Assembly (NCBI GenBank): GCA_900541745.1
Contig: UQLA01000002.1
Span: 167,736-231,735, forward strand
Reading direction: 5' to 3'
Length of the DNA stretch: 64,000 bases
Source of the DNA: an uncultured Collinsella sp.
GTDB taxonomy: Bacteria; Actinomycetota; Coriobacteriia; Coriobacteriales; Coriobacteriaceae
Below are positions 16,746-27,101 of this stretch, in pieces. The stretch's first letter is position 1. Every line of letters begins with the position of its first letter. Below the pieces are notes generated by a model that had not been told where the DNA came from, did not search any database, and was given only the letters and a program-made list of their open reading frames with translations. A program made the translations under genes and the position numbers.

Positions 16746-18560
16746 ATGTACTGTCGACTTCTTCTCAAACTAATCCTAAGAGACAAGGCCGTATGGATTT
16801 GTACGCTCGTTCTCGCTGCAGCCTTTTCCGTCCCCATTGCGTTCAATTCACCCATCTACGGGCCCTTCTTTATGAAGCAGGGCATGCAGGGCTTTGTCGA
16901 CGCATTCAATACGCGCGCGCCCCAGGCCAGCGGCACAGACCTATCGCCAGAGCAGCAAGATGACGCTGAGCTTGCAAGATACGCGAACGCCGCCCTCGCC
17001 GCTCAAACCGACGCCGCCTTTCTCGACTCTGCCGAGAGCTACTACGCGCTCATGGGCGAAGGCTTCCAATCCGGGTCCATCGTGGGAGACCGAGAGACCA
17101 ATGACGCAGACCTCGCGTATTGCCGCGCCCTGAGCAGCTCCGGCATCACGGATATCCCGGCCTCCGCAAACGACCTGCCATTCCTTTCCTTCCTGCCTTA
17201 CGCCATTGCCACGGCGCCGTCTTTCCTTCCCTTCATCCCCTTCCTTCTCTCGTCGATACTCGTGCTCGGCGCCACAAGGCCCGGGACCCTGGCGGCAAAG
17301 GCGCCCGTGCCCAAATTCCGGCGCCTTATCCAGATCGTGTTTTCGATAATCGTCGCGGGGACCGCGATGCTCCTCGCCGGCCTCGCACCCGGGGGCATTT
17401 ACGCCTCGGTCCTAAACGGCTTCGGGCAAATTGGGTACCCGATCGCCTTCTTCCATGACGGCGCGCTTACCACCACGACCGCGGGAAACGTCTTCACGAC
17501 CCTGCTTCTCGCGCTGCTTGCGGGCGGAACCTTGATATCCGTTTGCTCCGCCGTCCTATCGACCGCAACGAGGCGCGTCCTCGCGGGCCCCCTTACCTCC
17601 GCGCTGCTTGTCGCGGCCCCGGCATTCCCGTTATTGTCCGATTCGGCACTAGGGCATAATGCCGTGCTCGGGCTCCTGCCACTGCCCGTATTCTCGCCTA
17701 TCGAGGCAACGGGTTACGTAGGATGCTTCCCGACAGAATTCATTGGCTCCGGTTCAGGCAGCGCATCGATGCTTGCCGTGGCCCTGGCATACGTCGCGGT
17801 CTTTTTTGCGGTCGGCGCCGTTGCGACACGTTCCCCCAAACAGCCTGGACCCGCTAAAAAGCACCATGGGCTCGAGCTTCTAGACGCGAGCGTGGGATAC
17901 GGAAGCACGACGATACTTTCAATCGGGTCGCTTTTCCTGAGCCCGGGAACGGCGGCGGGCCTCGTTGCTCCCAACGGCTCGGGGAAAACCACCCTTCTTG
18001 AAGCGCTGTCGGGCCAATTTCCCACCCGCATCCGCTCGGGAAGCCTGGCGGCAGACGGAATCTGCCAACGTCGATCAGCCGAATTTGCAGAACTCGTCTA
18101 CCTGAGCTCTTCGGGCAGCGCGGATCTCTATCCCACGCTATCGGCCATCGAGCACCTTGCTTTCGTTAGGGAGGCGTGGAAATCGGCCGCCGACATCGAC
18201 TCGCTCTGCGACTCCCTCGGAATCTCCCCATATCTCGACAAGCCGACCCGTAAACTCTCGACAGGAATGAAGCAGCAGGTAAAGCTTGCCATGGCGATAG
18301 CGACCGATTGCCCGTACCTCATCCTCGATGAACCGCTGAACGGCCTCGATCCGGGAAAACGGAAAACCTCCTGCGACGCGATGCGCAGCGAAGTGGCGCG
18401 GGGACGCAGCGTGCTCATTTCAAGCCATCTACTCGACGACCTGGCAGACCTTACCAACTCGTTCTACTTCATCGAAGCCGGCACGCTCGTGGAAAAGATC
18501 AAGTCGTCCTCGCAGACGCTCAAGCAGGAATACCTCGATACATACGAGGGAGGTGAATGA
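16746..18560 (+). CDS. ABC transporter with fused permease and ATPase
   Basis: 604-aa half-transporter. Residues 1-365 form a permease module homologous to each half of the 13624 protein: signal-anchor helix, extracytoplasmic region of about 110 residues, helix bundle, loop motif VLNGFGQIGYPIAFF near 222. Residues 375-604 are an ABC ATPase with Walker A VAPNGSGKTT (about 407), signature LSTGMKQQ (504), Walker B YLILDEP (524), NGLDP and SSHLL. As a fused half it should work as a homodimer. A 153-bp AT-rich gap (16593-16745) separates it from the preceding ATPase and may hold its own promoter. The signal-peptide gene at 18562 begins 1 nt after its stop. Confidence 0.82.
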   Translation: MYCRLLLKLILRDKAVWICTLVLAAAFSVPIAFNSPIYGPFFMKQGMQGFVDAFNTRAPQASGTDLSPEQQDDAELARYANAALAAQTDAAFLDSAESYYALMGEGFQSGSIVGDRETNDADLAYCRALSSSGITDIPASANDLPFLSFLPYAIATAPSFLPFIPFLLSSILVLGATRPGTLAAKAPVPKFRRLIQIVFSIIVAGTAMLLAGLAPGGIYASVLNGFGQIGYPIAFFHDGALTTTTAGNVFTTLLLALLAGGTLISVCSAVLSTATRRVLAGPLTSALLVAAPAFPLLSDSALGHNAVLGLLPLPVFSPIEATGYVGCFPTEFIGSGSGSASMLAVALAYVAVFFAVGAVATRSPKQPGPAKKHHGLELLDASVGYGSTTILSIGSLFLSPGTAAGLVAPNGSGKTTLLEALSGQFPTRIRSGSLAADGICQRRSAEFAELVYLSSSGSADLYPTLSAIEHLAFVREAWKSAADIDSLCDSLGISPYLDKPTRKLSTGMKQQVKLAMAIATDCPYLILDEPLNGLDPGKRKTSCDAMRSEVARGRSVLISSHLLDDLADLTNSFYFIEAGTLVEKIKSSSQTLKQEYLDTYEGGE

Positions 18561-18561
18561 C

Positions 18562-18906
18562 ATGAAACTATTTGAACAGCTGAAGTCCAATGCGTCGCGC
18601 ATGGCTGTCTACGCCATCCTCGTGGCAACGGCTTTATGCGGAATCGCGGCACCCGTCTATGCGCTCAACGGGGAGAAAGGCGATGTCGAACCCGCGTACA
18701 TGGCTTCGACGGTTAAGGACCGGTACAAAGCCTTCTCTGGAGACACGTTTTACGTAGCAGAGTACGACACGACCTACCGTCAGCTTCGCTACAACAAGGG
18801 CTACGACTATCTAGGCGCAGAGACAATCAGCTATACGTCGGGTTGGTACCGCTCCAACTATGGACACATAACCCAGTTTAAGTGTAACTACCGTGTGTAC
18901 AACTAA
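18562..18906 (+). CDS. Small secreted tyrosine-rich peptide precursor
   Basis: 114-aa protein not recognised as a member of any family. Residues 1-34 are a Sec-type signal peptide: basic start MKLFEQLKSNASR, hydrophobic core, AxA-like site APVYA. The predicted mature part is 80 residues with 13 Tyr (16%), one Cys, one Trp and an aromatic C-terminal end (NYRVYN). ATG 18562 has GGGAGG 8 nt upstream; the gene is 1 nt after the fused ABC transporter and ends before a strong terminator. Size, secretion and linkage to two dedicated ABC exporters/immunity-type pumps resemble bacteriocin loci such as lactococcin 972. The lactococcin signature is not clearly present, so bacteriocin is a hypothesis only. 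Confidence 0.75.
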   Translation: MKLFEQLKSNASRMAVYAILVATALCGIAAPVYALNGEKGDVEPAYMASTVKDRYKAFSGDTFYVAEYDTTYRQLRYNKGYDYLGAETISYTSGWYRSNYGHITQFKCNYRVYN

Positions 18907-18920
18907 AGCAACCGGCCGGG

Positions 18921-18957
18921 ACGAGGGGTGACGCAAAAGCGTCGCCCCTCGTTTTTA
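18921..18957 (+). terminator. Intrinsic terminator of the ABC/secreted-peptide operon
   Basis: ACGAGGGGTGACGC, AAAA loop, GCGTCGCCCCTCGT (one mismatch in 14), then TTTTTAA. It ends the island operon 15 nt after the peptide stop codon. Confidence 0.9.
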
Positions 18958-18965
18958 ACCATGTC

Positions 18966-18984
18966 AACTGAACCTAGTTCAGTT
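18966..18984. repeat. Short perfect palindrome beside repeat F copy 2
   Basis: AACTGAAC-CTA-GTTCAGTT. It lies 3 nt before the right-hand F repeat and could be part of an integration or binding site; it has no counterpart beside the left copy. Confidence 0.4.
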
Positions 18985-18986
18985 TG

Positions 18987-19049
18987 GTTGATTTCCGATC
19001 TCAGTCGAACACATTGAGCGGAAAGGCCGTTCCCGCAGTCAGTCGAACG
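18987..19049. repeat. Repeat F, copy 2 (right border of accessory island)
   Basis: Same orientation as 11775-11837 and 60/63 identical; the three differences include a matched C-to-T change in both internal AGYCGAAC copies. It lies after the island's terminator. The rest of the 18907-19273 gap holds the terminator, a short palindrome, a GC-rich hairpin and the rpmE promoter region. Confidence 0.75.
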
Positions 19050-19080
19050 TCCCCGGGGCCCTTCTCAGGCCCCGGGGACG
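19048..19080. terminator. Strong GC hairpin after repeat F copy 2
   Basis: Perfect 13-bp stem CGTCCCCGGGGCC with a 7-nt loop, followed by GCATTTT. Terminator-like in both directions. Confidence 0.55.
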
Positions 19081-19160
19081 GCATTTTCCCAGTTGAAGGA
19101 ACGGTGGAGATGTGTTTCGATGGGTCAGATTCGTGTCGTTCCGAAAAGACCGTGAACCTT

Positions 19161-19189
19161 TTGTGGGACACGCGGTGCCGTGGTAACAT
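19161..19189 (+). promoter_or_regulatory. Candidate promoter of rpmE
   Basis: TTGTGG, 17-nt spacer, TAACAT, about 80 nt before the rpmE start. The -35 match is weak. Confidence 0.35.
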
Positions 19190-19273
19190 AACCGAGTTTG
19201 TTGTCTTGGTCGGAAACCAAGACGCCTTATGCGCTGATCGGTAACCAGCGCCTGACTAATAAGGAGTCCTACC

Positions 19274-19687
19274 ATGAAGCAGGGTATCCATCCCCAGTAT
19301 GTCGAGTGCACGGTGACGTGCTCCTGCGGCAACACCTTCAAGACGCACGCTACCGTGTCCGAGATGAAGGTCGAGCTTTGCAACGAGTGCCACCCGTTCT
19401 ACACCGGCCAGCAGAAGTTCGTCGACACCGGTGGACGCGTCCAGCGCTTCGCCGACAAGTTCGGTGGCGCCGCTGCCGCCCAGCTCAAGAAGGCTGAGGA
19501 GGCCAAGGCTGCCAAGGCCGCCAAGGCTGCTGAGGCCGAGGCCGCTCGCAAGGCCGCCGCTGAGGCTAAGGCTGCCGAGAAGGCTAAGCGTGCCGCTAAG
19601 TTCGCCGAGGAGGCTGCCAAGCAGGCCGCCGAGGCTCCCGTCGAGGAGGCCGCTGCCGAGGCCGAGACCACCGAGGCTGCTGAGTAA
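19274..19687 (+). CDS. rpmE: Ribosomal protein L31 with long Ala/Lys/Glu tail
   Basis: Large-subunit protein of the zinc-binding (C+) L31 type: CSCG near residues 16-19 and CNECHP near 36-41 supply the four Cys ligands, and the core ends with FADKFGG at about residue 65. The remaining 70 residues are nearly all Ala, Lys, Glu and Arg in short repeats (AAKAAKAAEAEAARKAA and similar) and should form a charged helix. Normal bacterial L31 is 66-90 aa, so the protein is nearly doubled (137 aa). AAGGAG lies 7-8 nt before the ATG. It is monocistronic, with a strong terminator after it. Confidence 0.92.
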   Translation: MKQGIHPQYVECTVTCSCGNTFKTHATVSEMKVELCNECHPFYTGQQKFVDTGGRVQRFADKFGGAAAAQLKKAEEAKAAKAAKAAEAEAARKAAAEAKAAEKAKRAAKFAEEAAKQAAEAPVEEAAAEAETTEAAE

Positions 19688-19721
19688 ATAGCTCGCCGCG
19701 GAATCGCTCGCATTCATGGCT

Positions 19722-19763
19722 AAAGGGCCGCGCATCCGTTTGGGTGCGCGGCCCTTTTCTTTT
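19722..19763 (+). terminator. Intrinsic terminator after rpmE
   Basis: 13-bp perfect stem AAAGGGCCGCGCA with a 10-nt loop, then TCTTTTTAT. Confidence 0.92.
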
Positions 19764-19765
19764 TA

Positions 19766-19832
19766 TTGGTGCAAGCTAACCCGTCCCCATTGCACCAGAT
19801 TGGTGCGAAGGGGACGGGTTAGCTTGCACCAA
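19766..19832. repeat. Repeat family B, copy 1
   Basis: Palindrome with 23-bp arms beginning TTGGTGCAAGCTAACCCGTC, and an inner GCACC/GGTGC pair. Other copies: 56436-56502, 62879-62941, 63803-63867. Confidence 0.8.
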
Positions 19833-19857
19833 ATTGCAGAGATACAGCGTTTTCCCA

Positions 19858-19899
19858 GATAAAACCTGCCAAAATAAACCTGTCCCTTTTTGGCAGGTT
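19858..19899. repeat. Repeat family C, copy 1
   Basis: Contains AAAACCTGCCAAAATAAACC followed by TGTCCC and the complement GGCAGGTT. Second copy at 33351-33392. Apart from repeats B and C, the 19688-20028 gap shows only the secA leader, with a TATAGT hexamer at about 19957 as a possible -10 element. Confidence 0.7.
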
Positions 19900-20028
19900 G
19901 GTCGTAGTTATTACGTGGCGGTCGAGGTCGACCGTATAGGCCGCGCCTTGTTTGGCTATAGTACATTTATCTGTGTTTAACTCGCCCAAGGCTGCATGGC
20001 GTGGGCGATGGCCAAAAAGGAAAACCAC

Positions 20029-22835
<2,807 letters not shown>

Positions 22836-22836
<1 letters not shown>

Positions 22837-23984
22837 TGGCCGAGGCTTTAGAGGTAACGCCCGCCGAGCTGGACGCGTTTGCGGACCGGCTCGGCGAGGT
22901 CGAGTCGTATCTTCATTTGGACGAGAAGCGCACACGCGTGACCGAGCTCGAGGCCAAAAGCGTGGCCCCCGGCTTTTGGGATGACGCCGACGCCGCTCGC
23001 GCCACCATGGAGGAGATCGCTCGAGCCAAGGAAGATATCGCTGCCGTGGATACCGCGCGCGGCGAGCTATCTGACGCCCGCGCGGCGCTGGAGCTTGCCG
23101 AGGAGATGGGCGACGACCCCGATGCCGCCGCATTGCGCGAGGAGGCTGCCGCTACGGCAGAACGCCTGGCCCGCGCTATCGACGAGCTCGAGCTTTCGAG
23201 CTGGTTTACCGGTGAGTTCGATCACGGCGACGCGATTGTGACCATCAAGCCCGGGCAGGGTGGCCTGGAGGCGCAGGACTGGACCTTCATGCTCTTTAAG
23301 ATGTACATGAAGTACTGCCAGCGCCGCGGCTGGAAGGTCACCATCAACGATTGCCCCGCGGCCGAGGTTATCGGCATCGACCGTGCGACCTTTACCGTTG
23401 AGGGCAAGGACGCGTTTGGCATGCTGCGCGCCGAGGCCGGCGTCCACCGTCTGGTGCGCATTAGCCCCACCGACGACAAGAAGCGCCGCCAGACCACGTT
23501 TGCCGGCGTCGAGGTCATTCCGGTGCTGCCCAACGATATCGACATCGAGATCAGTCCCGACGATATCCGCGTGGACGTGTATCACGCGAGCGGCCCGGGC
23601 GGCCAGGGCGTCAACACCACCGACTCCGCCGTACGCGTGACGCATTTTCCCAGCGGCATCGTGGTCACGTGCCAAAACGAGCGCAGCCAGATTCAAAACA
23701 AGGCCGCGTGCATGCAGATTCTCAAGGCCCGTCTGTACGAGATCGAGCTCGAGAAGCGCGCCGAGGCGCTCGACGAGATTCGTGGACCCAAGACCACGAT
23801 CGGTTTTGGTAACCAGATCCGCAGCTACGTGCTCTACCCGTATCAGATGGTCAAGGATCTGCGCTCGGGTGTGGAGACCAGCAACGTCGAGGCCGTTCTC
23901 GACGATGGCGATCTGGATCCGTTTGTGATCGGCTACCATCGCTGGGCAACCGGCAACGCCGATGCGGAAGGCTCGGACGCCTAG
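22836..23984 (+). CDS. prfB: Peptide chain release factor 2
   Basis: Terminates translation at UGA and UAA. 382 aa. The GGQ motif is at residues 255-257 (HASGPGGQGVNTTDSAVR). The codon-recognition tripeptide that is SPF in E. coli RF2 reads SPT here (210-212, in VRISPTDDKKRR). The N-terminal region runs straight through (SYLHLDEKRTRV), with no in-frame TGA, so the autoregulatory +1 frameshift of many prfB genes is absent. Start ATG 22836 overlaps the secA stop by one base. A terminator follows at 24074. Confidence 0.95.
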
Positions 23985-24073
23985 GCACATGGTTGGCTCC
24001 GGGTCGATGCAAACACTTCGCAGGGGTGGTATTTGCTCGGTGAATCGGTAGAATCGAATACAACAAGAAGTTC

Positions 24074-24102
24074 AAAGCGCATCCGACGGGGTGCGCTTTT
24101 TT
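24074..24102 (+). terminator. Intrinsic terminator after prfB
   Basis: AAAGCGCATCC, GACG loop, GGGTGCGCTTT then a T-run. It ends 13 nt before the next start codon, so the next ribosome site (GAGGGAGG) lies just beyond it. Confidence 0.85.
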
Positions 24103-24114
24103 GAGGGAGGCAGC

Positions 24115-25005
24115 ATGGCATATCGTCTGGACATCAAGCGCATTCTTTCGATGAACTTCTTTCACGATCTGCCCAAGATTATGCTGGGCTGTGCTCTGGC
24201 CGCTATCGCGACGGACCTGTTTTTGATCCCCAACGGCCTTGCCGCCGGCGGCGTTACGGGGCTCGCCACGATTATCCAAGCGGTCGGTGCGTCTCATGGC
24301 ATCTCTCTGCCTGTTGGTATTCAAACCATTGTGATGAATGCCTTGCTGCTGCTGGTCGTTATGCGCGAGGGTGGCATGTTCTACGTGGTGCAGACGGCGA
24401 CGGGTTTTGTGCTGCTGGGCTTTTTCACCGACCTGTTCGCTCCGTTTGTGGCGCCGCTGGCACATGCCGATCTGATGCTGCCCGCTATGTGGGGCGGCAT
24501 TATCACGGGCATCGGCTACGGCATGGTGCTGCGCGCCGGTGCCAACACCGGCGGCTCCGACACGATCGGCCAGATCATCTCGCGCAATACGTCGCTACCG
24601 GTGGGCTCGACCGTCATGGCGATCGATGTTGCCGTGTGCGCGCTGTCGGCCCCGGTCTTTTCGGTCGAAAACGCGCTGTATGCGGGGCTTTCGATGGTCA
24701 TTAGCGGCTACGTGATCGATGCCGTGGTCGATGGTGGCAACAGGCGCCGTATGGTGCTCATCATCTCGGACAAGTTTCCCGATATCGCGGCCGACATCAT
24801 GTATGGCTTGGGTCGCGGCTGCACCAAGTTCAAGGCGACCGGCATGTACTCGGGTGCCGAGAAGCCAGTGATTATGGTAATCGTGAGCCGTCGCGAGCTC
24901 AACACACTCAAGACCATTGTGCGCGAGCGCGACCCGCGCGCCATCGTGACCGTGGCCGACGTTACAGAAACCTTCGGCGAGGGCTTCAAGGACATTAACG
25001 CGTAG
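24115..25005 (+). CDS. YitT family membrane protein (DUF161 + DUF2179)
   Basis: 296-aa integral membrane protein with five or six hydrophobic segments in residues 15-205 and a cytosolic DUF2179-type C-terminus (residues about 215-290, ending in the IVTVADVTETFGEGF stretch). Conserved family features visible are NGLAAGGVTGLATI and RAGANTGGSDTIGQ. The family is widespread in Gram-positive bacteria; transport activity is suspected but not proven. I chose ATG 24115, with GAGGGAGG 6-8 nt upstream, over ATG 24091, which lies inside the preceding terminator. Confidence 0.88.
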   Translation: MAYRLDIKRILSMNFFHDLPKIMLGCALAAIATDLFLIPNGLAAGGVTGLATIIQAVGASHGISLPVGIQTIVMNALLLLVVMREGGMFYVVQTATGFVLLGFFTDLFAPFVAPLAHADLMLPAMWGGIITGIGYGMVLRAGANTGGSDTIGQIISRNTSLPVGSTVMAIDVAVCALSAPVFSVENALYAGLSMVISGYVIDAVVDGGNRRRMVLIISDKFPDIAADIMYGLGRGCTKFKATGMYSGAEKPVIMVIVSRRELNTLKTIVRERDPRAIVTVADVTETFGEGFKDINA

Positions 25006-25212
25006 GGCCGACTGCGTTCCATCCAAAAGACGTTCACATTGGTAAACCGTTTCATCAGCGGTTCTGCCTGCTCAATTGTTCAAATAATGATAAATACTCT
25101 GGTAAAGCTTCCAGTTTCCAGCATAATGAATGGCGTACGTGCATCGCGGCTGGGTTGGGACGACCTTCTGTGCCGTGCGCATCTTGTCTAAAGAGGATGA
25201 AAGGAAGGCACA

Positions 25213-26043
25213 ATGAGCGACGAAGAGCTCAAAAAGGTTGCCAACGAGGTAAGGAAGGGCATCGTCACCGGCGTGCACGCTGCCAAGTCCGGTCATCCGG
25301 GCGGTTCGCTCGGCGCTGCCGACATCATGACCTATCTGTACTTTGAGGAAATGAACGTCGACCCGGCCGACCCCCGCAAGGCCGACCGCGATCGCTTCGT
25401 GCTTTCCAAGGGTCACTGCGCGCCTGGACTGTACGCCGTGCTCGCCGAGCGCGGGTTCTTCCCCAAGGAGGATCTCGAGACGCTGCGCCACATCGGCAGC
25501 CACCTGCAGGGTCACCCCAACATGAACGACACCCCGGGCGTCGACATGTCCACCGGTTCGCTCGGCCAGGGCATCTCCGCCGCTGTGGGCATGGCCGTTG
25601 CCGCCAAGCACTGGGGCGATACTTACCGCACCTACGCCCTGCTGGGCGATGGCGAGAGCGAGGAGGGCCAGGTCTGGGAGGCCGCCATGTTTGCCGGCAA
25701 CCAGCAGCTCGACAACCTCTGCGTGATCGTCGACCACAACGGCCTGCAGATCGACGGCCCCGTCGAGGAGGTCAACGACCCCATGCCGCTCGCCGACAAG
25801 TTCCGCGCCTTTAAGTTCCATGTGGTGGAGCTCGCCGACGGCAACGATTTCGATCAGATCCGCGCCGCCTTTGCCGAGGCCCGCGCCACCAAGGGTCAGC
25901 CGACCGCCATTATCGCCGAGACCATGAAGGGCAAGGGCGTTTCCTTTATGGAGAACCAGGTGGGCTGGCACGGTAAGGCCCCCAACGATGAACAGTTTGA
26001 GCAGGCCATGGCAGAGCTCACGGCCGCCGGAGAGGAGCTCTAG
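25213..26043 (+). CDS. Transketolase, N-terminal (thiamine-diphosphate) subunit
   Basis: First half of a split transketolase of the pentose phosphate pathway, transferring two-carbon units between sugar phosphates. 276 aa. Shows SGHPGGSLGAADI and the TPP signature GDGESEEGQVWEA...NLCVIVDHNGLQ. AAGGAAGG precedes the ATG. The partner subunit starts 1 nt after its stop. Split transketolases are common in Clostridia and Coriobacteriia. Confidence 0.93.
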   Translation: MSDEELKKVANEVRKGIVTGVHAAKSGHPGGSLGAADIMTYLYFEEMNVDPADPRKADRDRFVLSKGHCAPGLYAVLAERGFFPKEDLETLRHIGSHLQGHPNMNDTPGVDMSTGSLGQGISAAVGMAVAAKHWGDTYRTYALLGDGESEEGQVWEAAMFAGNQQLDNLCVIVDHNGLQIDGPVEEVNDPMPLADKFRAFKFHVVELADGNDFDQIRAAFAEARATKGQPTAIIAETMKGKGVSFMENQVGWHGKAPNDEQFEQAMAELTAAGEEL

Positions 26044-26044
26044 G

Positions 26045-26986
26045 ATGGCAGACGTCAAGAAAATCGCCACGCGCGTAAGCTACGGCGAGGCCCTCGTCGA
26101 GCTCGCCAACGAGCACGATGACTTTGTGGTCCTCGACGCCGACCTGGCCGCCGCCACGCAGACCGGCAAGTTCAAAGCAGCCTGTCCCGACCGCTTCTTC
26201 GATGTGGGCATTGCCGAGAGCAACCTGATGGGTGTTGCCGCCGGTATCGCAACCACCGGTCGCGTTGCCTTCGCGAGCAGCTTTGCCATGTTCGCCGCCG
26301 GCCGCGCCTTTGAGCAGGTCCGCAACTCCATCGGCTATCCGCACCTTAACGTTAAGATCGGTGCCACGCACGCCGGTATCTCGGTGGGCGAGGACGGCGC
26401 CACGCACCAGTGCTGCGAGGATATCGCCCTGATGCGTGTCATCCCCGGCATGACCGTGATTGTTCCCGCCGACGATGTCGAGGCCCGCGCCGTGACGCGC
26501 GCCGCCTACGAGTGCGACGGCCCCGTGTACATGCGCTTCGCCCGTCTGGCCTCGCCGGTTATCAACGACCCCGAGACCTACAAGTTCGAGGTAGGCAAGG
26601 GCATCGTCATGCGCGAGGGCACCGACGTCACCATCATCGCCTGCGGCCTGATGGTCGGCGAGGCGCTCGAGGCCGCTGAGCAGCTCGCTGCCGAGGGCAT
26701 CGATGCCGAGGTCATCAACATGCATACCATCAAGCCCATCGACGCCGACCTGATCGTCAAGAGTGCCACCAAGACCGGCCACGTCGTGACCGTCGAGGAG
26801 CACTCCGTGATCGGTGGCCTGGGCAGCGCCGTTGCCGACGTCCTGTGCGAGCAGTGCCCGACGCCGCTCAAGAAGATCGGCGTCAACGACACCTTCGGCG
26901 AGTCCGGCCCGGGTGCCGAGCTCCTGCACAAGTACGGCCTGGACGCCGCCAACATCGTGGCGACCACCAAGGAGTTCTTGGCCTAA
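26045..26986 (+). CDS. Transketolase, C-terminal (pyrimidine-binding) subunit
   Basis: Second half of the split transketolase (313 aa). Contains the Pyr domain with the catalytic Glu region (FDVGIAESNLMGVAAGIA), the segment THAGISVGEDGATHQ, and the C-terminal domain (HTIKPIDADLIV, TVEEHSVIGGLGSAVAD). ATG 26045 follows the TAG of the first subunit by 1 nt and is translationally coupled to it. DXP synthase is related but is one chain and lacks this split. Confidence 0.93.
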   Translation: MADVKKIATRVSYGEALVELANEHDDFVVLDADLAAATQTGKFKAACPDRFFDVGIAESNLMGVAAGIATTGRVAFASSFAMFAAGRAFEQVRNSIGYPHLNVKIGATHAGISVGEDGATHQCCEDIALMRVIPGMTVIVPADDVEARAVTRAAYECDGPVYMRFARLASPVINDPETYKFEVGKGIVMREGTDVTIIACGLMVGEALEAAEQLAAEGIDAEVINMHTIKPIDADLIVKSATKTGHVVTVEEHSVIGGLGSAVADVLCEQCPTPLKKIGVNDTFGESGPGAELLHKYGLDAANIVATTKEFLA

Positions 26987-27039
26987 GGCATTTTGCTTTG
27001 GCCTTGACCTGAGAGCCGTTCCCGCATTGGATAATAAAT

Positions 27040-27079
27040 AAGCCGGGGTGCCTTCTGTGTGGGGCACCCCGGCTTTGTG
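27040..27079 (+). terminator. Intrinsic terminator after transketolase
   Basis: AAGCCGGGGTGCC stem, 10-nt loop, GGCACCCCGGCTT then TGTGTTT. It may also serve the convergent gene at 27102. Confidence 0.88.
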
Positions 27080-27101
27080 TTTAGGAGAGGCAGAGAAGAA
27101 G

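Noticed and set aside
18562..18906. Firm call as lactococcin 972-family bacteriocin
   Set aside because: Size, signal peptide and ABC linkage fit, but the Trp-Gly and His-Ser signature of the family is not recognisable by eye.
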